DNA from: Bacteroidales bacterium
GTDB lineage: Bacteria > Bacteroidota > Bacteroidia > Bacteroidales > UBA3663
Reading direction: 5' to 3'
Assembly (NCBI GenBank): GCA_017449065.1
Contig: JAFSKF010000052.1
Span: 1-64,000 of the forward strand
DNA: 64,000 nt
The notes beneath the pieces were generated by a model, which saw only the letters and a program-made list of their open reading frames with translations, was not told the DNA's origin and did no database searches. The first letter of the stretch is position 1. Every line of letters begins with the position of its first letter. This document shows, in pieces, positions 37,490 through 45,352 of the stretch. The translations under genes were made by a program, and so were the position numbers.

Positions 37490-38794
37490 CTACGATATTA
37501 CGTTGTCCTCTTTCTCTGTCATTATGCGCAATATCATGCTGTCGTTTTCAAGGATGGCGTCACGTCCGATGTTTGCCAGATTGTCTATGCTCCGATCGAC
37601 GCTGTCTTCAATAATACCATCGGTCGATGACACGCAAATGCCCTCTTTGGCCATCATGGCCGACTGCATGGCGCTGCTTACGCCCGTACTCAGCTTCAAG
37701 GTACAGCTTGGCTTGGCTCCATCGCACACCATACCCACCAACGAAGCAATCTGATTCTTGATGGCGGCACAAACCTTGTCGTAATCGCAGCCCACCAGAT
37801 AGGCTAACGCACAGGCGCTTCCGGTGGAGGAAATCACGCAACTGCAATGCGAAGACATCTGTCCCAGCAGTTGCCTAATGTAAATAATCACCAGATTACT
37901 GAGAGCCAAGGCACGCAGCAGCTTAGCGTTCGAACAGCAGTTTCCTTCGGCAAATACCAGGACGGGTAATGTGGCCGCAATGCCCTGGTTTCCGCTGCCG
38001 CAAATGCTCGATACAGGAACCCGTGTACCGCTCATCCGCACATCGCACGCCGCACAGGTATAGGAGACCAGTCGGGGCATGACATCCTGGCCCACAATAC
38101 GTTCCTCAAAGCTTCCTTTCAGCATTTTTCCGAGATTCAGGCCATAATCGCCCTGAAATCCCATTTCCGCCACTTTCCGGTTCTGAAGTGCTCCGTCCAA
38201 GAGGAACTGGATCTGCTCCAACGGCACTTCGGTCGAAAAATCCCAGATCAGTTGCATGTTCAGTTCCGTTTCGTGGCAGCGATTGTAGTCTTGCGCCAAA
38301 GTATAGCGTTCATCCACCAGCACCTTATTGTCGATTTTCAGGCAAATAAAACGGGTGCATTCCTTGGCAATAATCACACGGGCGGTATGTTCTCCCAACG
38401 ATGCCTCTACTTCGATATAGATCAATTCGAAAGAATGGGAAGGACGCATCGAATAACGGCGCTCGGCAATGAACTGTCTGGCTTTCCCAAGGTCCTCATC
38501 CGTCAGGTTCTCCAGACATTCCAAACCCTTGGAGGCATCGCCTGCCACAGCTCCTAACGCAATGGCAGAAGGAATACCGACCATCCCCTCAATGCCACGC
38601 ACAAGTACGCTCGCTGAATTCTTGATGATTCTCGGACTCAGTTTGGCCACCACTTTTTCCGGCACATCACCCAACAATTCTTTGGCTTTGGCCACCGCCA
38701 AGGCTATTGCCAGCGGTTCGGTCCCCCCTACTGTCGGAGTGACCGATTCGCGCAACAATCGCAGAATTTTATTGATTTGTATCTTCGATATCAT
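37490..38794 (-). CDS. cyuA: L-cysteine desulfidase (CyuA/YhaM, UPF0597 family)
   Basis: The 434-residue product has the family's full length. VTPTVGGTEPLAIALAVAKA is the conserved N-terminal block and SSICGSGNQGIAATLPVLVF, SSTGSACALAYLVG and MVCDGAKPSCTLKLSTG the cysteine-containing blocks that bind the 4Fe-4S cluster. The enzyme breaks L-cysteine down to pyruvate, sulfide and ammonia. The ATG lies four bases after a perfect -7 box (TATCTTTG at 38806-38799), so the mRNA is probably leaderless. It is co-transcribed with the Crp-like regulator gene. Confidence 0.92.
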   Translation of the reverse strand: MISKIQINKILRLLRESVTPTVGGTEPLAIALAVAKAKELLGDVPEKVVAKLSPRIIKNSASVLVRGIEGMVGIPSAIALGAVAGDASKGLECLENLTDEDLGKARQFIAERRYSMRPSHSFELIYIEVEASLGEHTARVIIAKECTRFICLKIDNKVLVDERYTLAQDYNRCHETELNMQLIWDFSTEVPLEQIQFLLDGALQNRKVAEMGFQGDYGLNLGKMLKGSFEERIVGQDVMPRLVSYTCAACDVRMSGTRVPVSSICGSGNQGIAATLPVLVFAEGNCCSNAKLLRALALSNLVIIYIRQLLGQMSSHCSCVISSTGSACALAYLVGCDYDKVCAAIKNQIASLVGMVCDGAKPSCTLKLSTGVSSAMQSAMMAKEGICVSSTDGIIEDSVDRSIDNLANIGRDAILENDSMILRIMTEKEDNVIS

Positions 38795-38798
38795 GCCG

Positions 38799-38806
38799 CA
38801 AAGATA
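38799..38806 (-). promoter_or_regulatory. -7 box of the cyuA promoter, leaderless
   Basis: Minus-strand TATCTTTG followed by CGGC and then ATG, the same junction as at 7991-8005. A clear -33 box at the usual distance is not visible; TTTG at 38835-38832 is 25 bp away. Confidence 0.6.
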
Positions 38807-38899
38807 AGCAATTTTTTATTCAATTGTGAAACAAACTTAATTTTTTTGTTTTTTAGGCTAAAAAATGGCGTATTTTAAACATTTTTTAAGCAGAGTTGC

Positions 38900-40315
38900 C
38901 TATTTTAGCACCAATCGGAATGCTTCTTCTACCCTTTTGACAGGACAAACTTCGATGTGCAGTTTCTTCAAGTCGATGCTCTTCAAGCTGTAGTCGGGAA
39001 TCAGAATCCGGTTGAAGCCCAATTTTTCAGCTTCCAGAATGCGCTGCTCCAATCGCGACACCGGACGTATCTCTCCGCTCAGGCCCACTTCTCCGGTGAG
39101 GCAGGTGCGCGAATCGACGGGCATATCCATATTGCTCGACAGTACTGCCGTTATGACGGCCAGATCCATCGCCGGATCGGACACTCTCAATCCGCCGGCA
39201 ATATTCAGGAACACGTCTTTCTGTCCCAACTTAAAACCGACTTTCTTTTCCAGCACCGCCAACAGCATATTCAGGCGTCGTCCGTCGAAGCCTGTCGTGC
39301 TTCGCATCGGAGTGGCGTATGCGGAACTTGAAACCAGACTCTGGGTCTCAATCAGGAACGGTCGCAAGCCCTCGATGGCTGCTGCAATCGTGATGCCGCT
39401 CAGCCCTTCGTGCTGCGACGACAGCAAGAGTTCCGAAGGATTCGACACCTGACGCAACCCCGTGCCTAACATCTCATAGATACCCAACTCGGACGTGCTT
39501 CCGAATCGGTTCTTCGTGGCACGCAAGATACGGTACATATAGTGCTGATCGCCCTCAAACTGGAGCACGGTATCGACAATGTGCTCCAGCACTTTGGGAC
39601 CTGCCAGACTTCCTTCTTTGGTAATATGTCCGACGAGTATCACCGGCGTTCCGCTCTCTTTGGCGAACTTCAGCAATCGCGCGGCACACTCGCGGATCTG
39701 TCCCACGCTGCCTGCCGACGATTCCAGTTCATCGGTGGCAATGGTCTGAATGGAATCGACAATCAGAATGTCGGGATTCAGGTTGGCCACATGCACGAAA
39801 ATCTGGTCCAGATTGGTCTCACAGGCCACATAGCACTCTTCGGGCATCTGTTGGGTTTGCGAAAGACGGACCGCCCGCAGTTTGAGCTGATAGGCACTCT
39901 CCTCTCCCGAACAGTATAGGATTTTCCTGTCGTGCAGATTCATGACCGTCTGCAGCAGGAGCGTCGATTTTCCGATGCCCGGATCGCCTCCCAAAAGCAC
40001 CATCGAACCCTTTACGAGCCCCCCGCCCAGCACGCGGTTCAGCTCGGCATCGCACATGTCGATGCGAGTATCCTCCGTTGCTTCGATCTCTTTCAGTTTG
40101 TGTGGTTTTTCATTCTGTCCGGGCAAGCCCAATGCTCCGGAATGGGTCCATTGTATGCCGCCCGACGATTTCCTCTTTTTCCCGATGGTACCGTCAGCTG
40201 AAACAATCTCTTCCACGCAGGTTCCCCACTCGCCACACGAGGGGCACTTACCGAACCACTTGGGTTCCTCGCATCCGCAGGAATTGCAAAAATAGGCAGT
40301 CTTCTGTTTTGCCAT
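38900..40315 (-). CDS. radA: DNA repair protein RadA
   Basis: Starting at the ATG at 40315 the product is 471 residues (MAKQKTAYFCNSCG...), the usual RadA length; the frame open to 40426 passes through the promoter and is not used. It contains the four-cysteine zinc finger (CNSCGCEEPKWFGKCPSC), Walker A (GGDPGIGKSTLLLQT), the RadA-specific KNRFGSTSELGIYEM and a C-terminal Lon-like domain. RadA promotes branch migration and recombination intermediates processing, also in natural transformation, which fits the presence of dprA. Confidence 0.96.
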   Translation of the reverse strand: MAKQKTAYFCNSCGCEEPKWFGKCPSCGEWGTCVEEIVSADGTIGKKRKSSGGIQWTHSGALGLPGQNEKPHKLKEIEATEDTRIDMCDAELNRVLGGGLVKGSMVLLGGDPGIGKSTLLLQTVMNLHDRKILYCSGEESAYQLKLRAVRLSQTQQMPEECYVACETNLDQIFVHVANLNPDILIVDSIQTIATDELESSAGSVGQIRECAARLLKFAKESGTPVILVGHITKEGSLAGPKVLEHIVDTVLQFEGDQHYMYRILRATKNRFGSTSELGIYEMLGTGLRQVSNPSELLLSSQHEGLSGITIAAAIEGLRPFLIETQSLVSSSAYATPMRSTTGFDGRRLNMLLAVLEKKVGFKLGQKDVFLNIAGGLRVSDPAMDLAVITAVLSSNMDMPVDSRTCLTGEVGLSGEIRPVSRLEQRILEAEKLGFNRILIPDYSLKSIDLKKLHIEVCPVKRVEEAFRLVLK

Positions 40316-40364
40316 TGCGCTGTAAATTGGGTGTTTTATCGGTTTTGTCCGTAGATTTTTTGTG

Positions 40365-40396
40365 CAAAAGTAGGGTAAAAAATGTACAAATCCAAA
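40365..40396 (-). promoter_or_regulatory. promoter of radA
   Basis: Minus-strand TACTTTTG (40372-40365) and TTTG (40396-40393), spacer 20 bp. Confidence 0.75.
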
Positions 40397-40409
40397 TTTT
40401 TGATTCTTT

Positions 40410-40444
40410 TTTGTTGCGACTGTCAATAAAATTGCTTACTTTTG
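40410..40444 (+). promoter_or_regulatory. promoter of the GH43 gene
   Basis: TACTTTTG at 40437-40444 is a perfect -7 box; TTG at 40414-40416 gives a 20-bp spacer. The leader would be about 200 nt and would contain the whole fold-back element at 40507-40615. Confidence 0.6.
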
Positions 40445-40506
40445 CGCTGAATTCTTTTAACAAAACAACATTCTCAAGCTTCAGGGAAGAGTAGAAAAAA
40501 AGTTGA

Positions 40507-40615
40507 GAAAGGGAGTAAAAGGGGAGTAAAAGGGACGATAGAAACGTCCTTAAAAACTTCCGACAAAAGTAGCAAACGTCCTTTTTACTCCTCTTAATCT
40601 CCCTTTTTACTCCCC
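40507..40615 (+). repeat. MITE-like fold-back element, copy 2
   Basis: The element matches the reverse complement of copy 1. Its arms (GGGAGTAAAAGGGGAGTAAA at 40511-40530 against TTTTTACTCCCC at 40604-40615 and neighbours) are inverted repeats. It lies in the 5' leader of the GH43 gene, where a long RNA hairpin could affect expression. Confidence 0.75.
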
Positions 40616-40651
40616 TTCCGAACTTGAATTAAACTAAACTATAATACTTTT

Positions 40652-42409
40652 ATGTTCATGAAGCACTCTTTCTTAACTACCGTTGCCGGTGCTGCGGCCT
40701 TGTTGTTCGGAGTTACTTCTGCTTTGGCACAGACCCCAAGCAAAACGTGGAACCCGAATCTGAAGAACGGCTACTATCAGAACCCCATCATCGATGCCGA
40801 TTACTCCGACCCTGACGTGTGTCGCGTTGGTAACGACTACTACATGACGGCATCTTCGTTTGCCTGCTTCCCCGGACTGCAGATCCTGCATTCCACCGAT
40901 CTGGTCAATTGGGAGATTATCGGTCAGGCGCTGACCGACGACTACGACGTGTTGCCGGAGTTCCGAGGCACAGAGCTCGACTGGCATAAGCAGATTCAGC
41001 ACGGCAACTACGTGTGGGCTCCTGCCATCCGCTATCACGACGGCTGGTTATACATCTATTGCGGCGATCCCGACCAAGGTCTGTTCATGACCAAAACACA
41101 GGATCCTGCCGGCACCTGGGAGCCTATCGTCTGGGTGAAGAAAGGCAAAGGTCTGATTGACTGCTGCCCGTTGTGGGACGAAGACGGCAAGGCTTACCTC
41201 AGTCACGGTTGTGCCGGTTCGCGTGCCGGTGTGAAGTCGGTACTGTTTGTGGCTCCGATGTCTGCCGATGGCACGAAGGTGATCGGTCCGTCTCGCATTG
41301 TTTACGACGGACACGAGGATCAGCCCACCATCGAGGGCACTAAGTTCTACAAGCGTAACGGCTATTATTATATAATGTCTCCTGCCGGCGGCGTGAAGTA
41401 CGGTTGGCAAGTGGAACTCCGCAGCAAGAATCCTTTCGGTCCCTACGAGGAGTATGTCGGTTTGGCACAGGGCAAATCGAAGGTGAACGGACCACACCAA
41501 GGGGCTTGGGTGGATACGCAGAACGGGGAAGACTGGTTCATCCACTTCCAGGACAAGCATGCCTACGGCCGTGTGGTTCATTTGCAGCCTGCCCGTTGGA
41601 TAAACGACTGGTTAGTGATCGGAGAAGATAAGGACGGTGACGGTTGCGGCGATGCTGTCGCCAAGTGGAAGAAACCGAATCTGCCGTCATCGGGCGACTT
41701 CCAGCCCAACGAAAGCGATGAGTTCGACAGCAACGAACTGGGTAAGCAGTGGCAGTTCGAAGGTCCCTACAGCCACTATTGGTATTTTGCCGACGCCAAC
41801 AAGTCGAAACTCCGTCTGTATGGTGTCCAGGCGCCCGAAGGATTCAAGAATCTCTCGGATCTGCAGAATGCTGTTTTGCAGAAGCTCCCGACCGAGAACT
41901 TCACCGCTACTGCCAAACTGCAGTTTATTCCGAACCCCAGCTACAAGCCCAAGGGCGAAGAAGCCGGATTGATTCTGAAAGGTCAGGATTATGCTGCCAT
42001 CAAACTGGTTTCCACCGCCAATGGCTGCGTGTTGCGCTACGTCACTTGCAAGGATGCCATGAAGGGAAAAGCGGAACAAGTGGTTTTCGAAACGCCCGTC
42101 GAACTGAAGCAGTTACCCGCCCCCTACACCGTCAAATATGCGGTTGATGATATTCCCCAGGCCCGTTTTGCCACCCCCGACATCTACGTCCGCGTAAAGG
42201 TTCACAGCGAGGGTACTGGCAATGCCATCAAGGCCTACGCTGATTTCTCCTACAGCCTGGACGGCAAGAAGTTCGAGAAGCTGGGATCGCGATTCACCAT
42301 CAAGGAAGGACGCTGGATTGGTGCCAAACTCGGTTTCTACAATGCCCGTCCGTCTGTTTCCAACGATGGTGCCTTCCTCGACATCGATTGGATACGTTTC
42401 GAAAAATAA
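40652..42409 (+). CDS. secreted GH43 glycoside hydrolase (beta-xylosidase/arabinosidase type)
   Basis: The 585-residue product has a signal peptide (MKHSFLTTVAGAAALLFGVT, ending ALA). The five-bladed propeller of GH43 spans residues 40-340: NPIIDADYSDPDVCRVGNDY holds the catalytic base Asp, GNYVWAPAIRYHDGWLYIY and DCCPLWDEDGKAYLSHG the middle blade motifs, and TIEGTKFYKRNGYYYIMSPA the likely catalytic acid Glu. Residues 355-585 are a C-terminal concanavalin-like beta-sandwich, the usual partner in this GH43 branch. Such enzymes release xylose or arabinose from plant glycans. It is not part of a visible SusCD operon. The ATG at 40658 is an alternative start. Confidence 0.93.
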   Translation: MFMKHSFLTTVAGAAALLFGVTSALAQTPSKTWNPNLKNGYYQNPIIDADYSDPDVCRVGNDYYMTASSFACFPGLQILHSTDLVNWEIIGQALTDDYDVLPEFRGTELDWHKQIQHGNYVWAPAIRYHDGWLYIYCGDPDQGLFMTKTQDPAGTWEPIVWVKKGKGLIDCCPLWDEDGKAYLSHGCAGSRAGVKSVLFVAPMSADGTKVIGPSRIVYDGHEDQPTIEGTKFYKRNGYYYIMSPAGGVKYGWQVELRSKNPFGPYEEYVGLAQGKSKVNGPHQGAWVDTQNGEDWFIHFQDKHAYGRVVHLQPARWINDWLVIGEDKDGDGCGDAVAKWKKPNLPSSGDFQPNESDEFDSNELGKQWQFEGPYSHYWYFADANKSKLRLYGVQAPEGFKNLSDLQNAVLQKLPTENFTATAKLQFIPNPSYKPKGEEAGLILKGQDYAAIKLVSTANGCVLRYVTCKDAMKGKAEQVVFETPVELKQLPAPYTVKYAVDDIPQARFATPDIYVRVKVHSEGTGNAIKAYADFSYSLDGKKFEKLGSRFTIKEGRWIGAKLGFYNARPSVSNDGAFLDIDWIRFEK

Positions 42410-42579
42410 ACTTTAACGGTAAGGAAACATTTTACATAGTTAGAGAACATTGGCCGCCCTACAGGAGAATCAATTTTTTCCTTGTAGGACGGTCTCGTTG
42501 TCCTTATAGTATAGCCAAGCACTTCCCATATCATTGCCTCGTCTTTCCCCCTACCGATGCTCGGCATATGCACGCTATT

Positions 42580-42633
42580 TGTTCGGTACATGTTCGGTAT
42601 ATGTTCGGTGTTTTACCGAACATATACCGAACA
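42580..42633. repeat. 11-bp direct repeat and 19-bp perfect palindrome
   Basis: TGTTCGGTAYA occurs at 42580 and 42591, and again in variant form (TGTTCGGTGT) at 42602. The segment 42591-42609 pairs perfectly with 42615-42633 around a 5-nt loop (GTTTT). No T-tract follows. It could be a transcription stop for the GH43 gene, or an operator for a dimeric regulator; function unknown. Confidence 0.7.
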
Positions 42634-42863
42634 AATGCCGTACCTGTACCGCATAATTACCGGCCAAGGATGGGTGCTAATTCTTGGCATCACTATGGCT
42701 ATGGCGAGACAAAGACTTGCTTGCGGTGCTATCTAATATAATCGAGGATAAACAGATCTGGTACTCAAAGAAATTCTGAGTGTTGAGAGAAAGCGATTGC
42801 TACACTGACTTGATTCTGTTGTTTTCGTCAATAACAAACTTAAAACTCCTTAGGAGAGATTTA

Positions 42864-42903
42864 AAACACGAAACCGCCCAATTGGTTGGACGATTTCGTG
42901 TTT
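42864..42903. terminator. hairpin inside the invertible segment, probable terminator
   Basis: AAACACGAAA (42864-42873) pairs with TTTCGTGTTT (42894-42903), and the stem continues inward with a few mismatches to a TTGG loop. It is followed by TCCTATTT. In the present orientation it shields the promoter from transcription entering from the GH43 side. Confidence 0.65.
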
Positions 42904-42997
42904 CCTATTTGGATAGTCTGCTTAACAAAACAAACTATTTTGTTTATGAACTATATTTAAAATGCTATAAATGAACAGCTGAATCAAATATTTTTCT

Positions 42998-43005
42998 TAT
43001 CTTTG
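42998..43005 (+). promoter_or_regulatory. -7 box of the glycan operon promoter, ON orientation
   Basis: TATCTTTG is a perfect TAnnTTTG match; transcription would start at about 43012, just before the right inverted repeat, and read into 43044. No convincing TTTG -33 box is seen 19-21 bp upstream. Confidence 0.7.
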
Positions 43006-43043
43006 TCCGAAATTTAAATCTCTCCTAAGGAGATATAAACAAA

Positions 43044-43976
43044 ATGTACAATTATTCAGGCGAAATAAACGACAAAAAGAGTATTGTCACAAAAGTCGGC
43101 ATTCTGATTAAGCGTCTTACTGGAATTCGCAATTTAACCGAATTCCGAAAGAAACTAAAGAAGGAATGTGGAAAACTCATTTGGCTCCGCAGCTATACCG
43201 CAGATGAACTCGTAAATCTCATGCAAGAAATGGGAATGAAAGAAGGAAGTATCGTTTGTATCCATTCTTCAATGAGAGAATTCTACAATTACAAAGGGTC
43301 TGCTCAAGAACTTATTGAGAAAATCATGCAAGTCATTACCCCTAATGGAACATTACTTATGCCTGCATATTCTTTTCAAGGCCGCGAACAACTTATGAAT
43401 CCGGATTTGATTTTTGATCCTCAAAAAGATAAAACAATCGCAGGTTATCTTGCTGAAACATTCCGGAAAATGGAAGGTGTTAGGCGAAGCATAAATGTCA
43501 GACATTCTGTCTGTGCATGGGGAAGGTATGCTAATTACCTTATTTGTGATCATCATAAAGGACGTAACTGTTGGGATGAGTATTCACCATGGTATCGCCT
43601 ATGCGAATTAGGAGGTCTTGTTTTTACTTTAGGATTACCGCGTTCTTTCATGGGAACATTTAACCATTGTGTTGAAGGGCTGTTAGCTCGCGAGCACCCC
43701 TATTGGGCACAATTTTTCAACAAGCGCATGACTTATCGCTATAGAGACGAGCATGGTCAAATTCAATCTTATACCTCTGATGAAAGTTTCATTGAAAGAC
43801 GCACTCATAAACGAGTAATCACACGTCATTTTGGTTCAGATATATATAAAATAAGACGTATCTCAAATCTTGAGATTAAACTTTTTCAAGCCCAACCATG
43901 CTTAAATATTATGCTTGAACTTGGTCGGAAAGGCATCAGTATGTATTACGTCCCCAAACCTTTGAAAAGTAAATAG
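43044..43976 (+). CDS. AAC(3)-family N-acetyltransferase of the surface-glycan locus
   Basis: The 310-residue product belongs to the aminoglycoside 3-N-acetyltransferase fold: GSIVCIHSSMREFYNYKGSA, LLMPAYSF, and SINVRHSVCAWGRYANYLIC carry the family's conserved Ser/His positions, and GLPRSFMGTFNHCVEG follows. Members inside polysaccharide loci acetylate an amino sugar or its lipid-linked precursor rather than a drug. It is first gene behind the invertible promoter, and the locus from here on is visibly AT-richer than the flanking housekeeping genes. Confidence 0.82.
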   Translation: MYNYSGEINDKKSIVTKVGILIKRLTGIRNLTEFRKKLKKECGKLIWLRSYTADELVNLMQEMGMKEGSIVCIHSSMREFYNYKGSAQELIEKIMQVITPNGTLLMPAYSFQGREQLMNPDLIFDPQKDKTIAGYLAETFRKMEGVRRSINVRHSVCAWGRYANYLICDHHKGRNCWDEYSPWYRLCELGGLVFTLGLPRSFMGTFNHCVEGLLAREHPYWAQFFNKRMTYRYRDEHGQIQSYTSDESFIERRTHKRVITRHFGSDIYKIRRISNLEIKLFQAQPCLNIMLELGRKGISMYYVPKPLKSK

Positions 43977-43984
43977 TTAATATT

Positions 43985-45325
43985 ATGTTTGACAATCCAC
44001 TTTTCAAAAATACGCTCAAGATGTCATTAAGCAATGTACTGATGTACTTTGTTCCGATTGTTGTTACCCCTATACTATCCCGCATGTACTCACAAGAAGC
44101 ATTTGGCGAATGGGGGGTGTTCTCCAGCACAATCGCTATACTTAGTGTGGGAATGTTCTGGGGATATGAACACGCAATTGTTAAGGCATCGTCTGAATCA
44201 GACGCACAACACGTCGGCATTATTTGCCTCATAAACAGTTTAATAACTATTTTATTTACAGTTCTCGCATTTGAAGTAGGAAGTACTACAAACGTTTCAT
44301 TCTTTCAATCATTTCCTGAAAAATATCTTCTTATTATATACCTCTTTATATATGCCCTTTATTTGATTCTATACAATTTCTGCAACCGACAAGAAAAATA
44401 TAATGTACTTGCCATCTCCCATGTGGTATTAGGAGGAAGCCAAGCTATATTCCGCATCTCTTTTGGACTAATTGTTCTCGTCACGGTCAATGGCCTCATA
44501 TTGGGAACCACTTTGGCTCAAGCACTAAACGTTCTTTTCATTTTAGTATGTCTAAAAGGGTTACTAAATAATATGAGATGGACTAGTTTTAGTATAGAAA
44601 AAGTCAAAGAATTATATCTTCAGAATCGTCGGTTTCCTTTGTACGATGCTCCAGCAAGTATAATGTCTTTTGCAGCATTCCAATCTCCCACTATCATACT
44701 TAGCCAATTCTTTACGAAAGCAGAAATTGGCTGCTTTTCTATTATCATACAACTTCTCCTCATGCCAATGTCCTTCATTGGGACAGCAATGGGGAAAGTT
44801 TATTATCAACAATTATGCAGGACACAAGGAGATTACGATGCCATAAGAGAAGTAAGTAAAAAAGTTGTAAACACGGTGTGTCTTATTTCAATTATGCCGT
44901 TGCTTTTTTTGTCTGTTGGCGGAGATCAACTTCTCGTTATTTTCCTTGGTGAAAAATGGACAGCATCAAGTGAAATTGCACTATGTCTAGCACTTTGGTC
45001 TTTTCCTACTATCTTGTCGCAACCTTTAATACCTTTGTATCGGAAATTGGATCGTCAAAAAAACCTACTTCTTTTCAATGCTCTTTATTTCATTGGCGGC
45101 GTAGGATCTATCACGTATGGTTGTCTATCGGGAAGACCCCTGAGTCTCATTTTGCTAATCTTTTCTTTAGTGACAGCTCTCTGTAAATTCTGCATGTTTA
45201 CGAATTTGCTTAAACTCTGCGGTCTGGGATATAAACAATTAAACAAATACATTGTCTTTCTTTGGCTAATAAGCATTATGCTCTTGGCGATTCGCATAAA
45301 AGACATTGTAACGGTTTCCATTTGA
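43985..45325 (+). CDS. wzx: O-antigen/capsule flippase (Wzx family)
   Basis: The 446-residue product is almost entirely hydrophobic with about twelve membrane segments (VLMYFVPIVVTPILSRMYSQ, YLLIIYLFIYALYLILYNF, LVLVTV..., LLPLFLSVG and others) and the FGEWGVFSS segment common near the N-terminus of polysaccharide flippases. It would move the lipid-linked repeat unit across the inner membrane. It follows the acetyltransferase gene by eight bases. Confidence 0.9.
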   Translation: MFDNPLFKNTLKMSLSNVLMYFVPIVVTPILSRMYSQEAFGEWGVFSSTIAILSVGMFWGYEHAIVKASSESDAQHVGIICLINSLITILFTVLAFEVGSTTNVSFFQSFPEKYLLIIYLFIYALYLILYNFCNRQEKYNVLAISHVVLGGSQAIFRISFGLIVLVTVNGLILGTTLAQALNVLFILVCLKGLLNNMRWTSFSIEKVKELYLQNRRFPLYDAPASIMSFAAFQSPTIILSQFFTKAEIGCFSIIIQLLLMPMSFIGTAMGKVYYQQLCRTQGDYDAIREVSKKVVNTVCLISIMPLLFLSVGGDQLLVIFLGEKWTASSEIALCLALWSFPTILSQPLIPLYRKLDRQKNLLLFNALYFIGGVGSITYGCLSGRPLSLILLIFSLVTALCKFCMFTNLLKLCGLGYKQLNKYIVFLWLISIMLLAIRIKDIVTVSI

Positions 45326-45352
45326 TGTCTCATTAAATAACACAATAGCGAT

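Larger units (their letters stand above)
42846..43032. repeat. invertible promoter element: perfect 20-bp inverted repeats around 147 bp
   Basis: CTCCTTAGGAGAGATTTAAA at 42846-42865 is the exact reverse complement of 43013-43032, 147 bp apart. The enclosed segment carries a perfect -7 box near its right end, pointing into the glycan operon, and a strong hairpin near its left end. Phase-variable capsule promoters of Bacteroides fragilis have the same layout (inverted repeats of about 19-25 bp, 100-200 bp apart, flipped by a serine or tyrosine recombinase). No recombinase gene is present in the window, so it would act from elsewhere. The 634-bp gap before the operon holds this element, the palindrome at 42580-42633, and an imperfect hairpin at 42454-42492. 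Confidence 0.8.

Noticed and set aside
40316-40426. N-terminal extension of radA
   Set aside because: It would cross the radA promoter boxes; the zinc finger starts normally from the ATG at 40315.
42454-42492. Hairpin after the GH43 gene (CCGCCCTACAGG with CCTTGTAGGACGG)
   Set aside because: The T-run lies in the loop rather than after the stem, so I do not call it a rho-independent terminator.
43044-43976. Aminoglycoside resistance gene
   Set aside because: The AAC(3) fold is present, but the position as first gene of a Wzx/Wzy glycan operon makes sugar acetylation far more likely than drug resistance.
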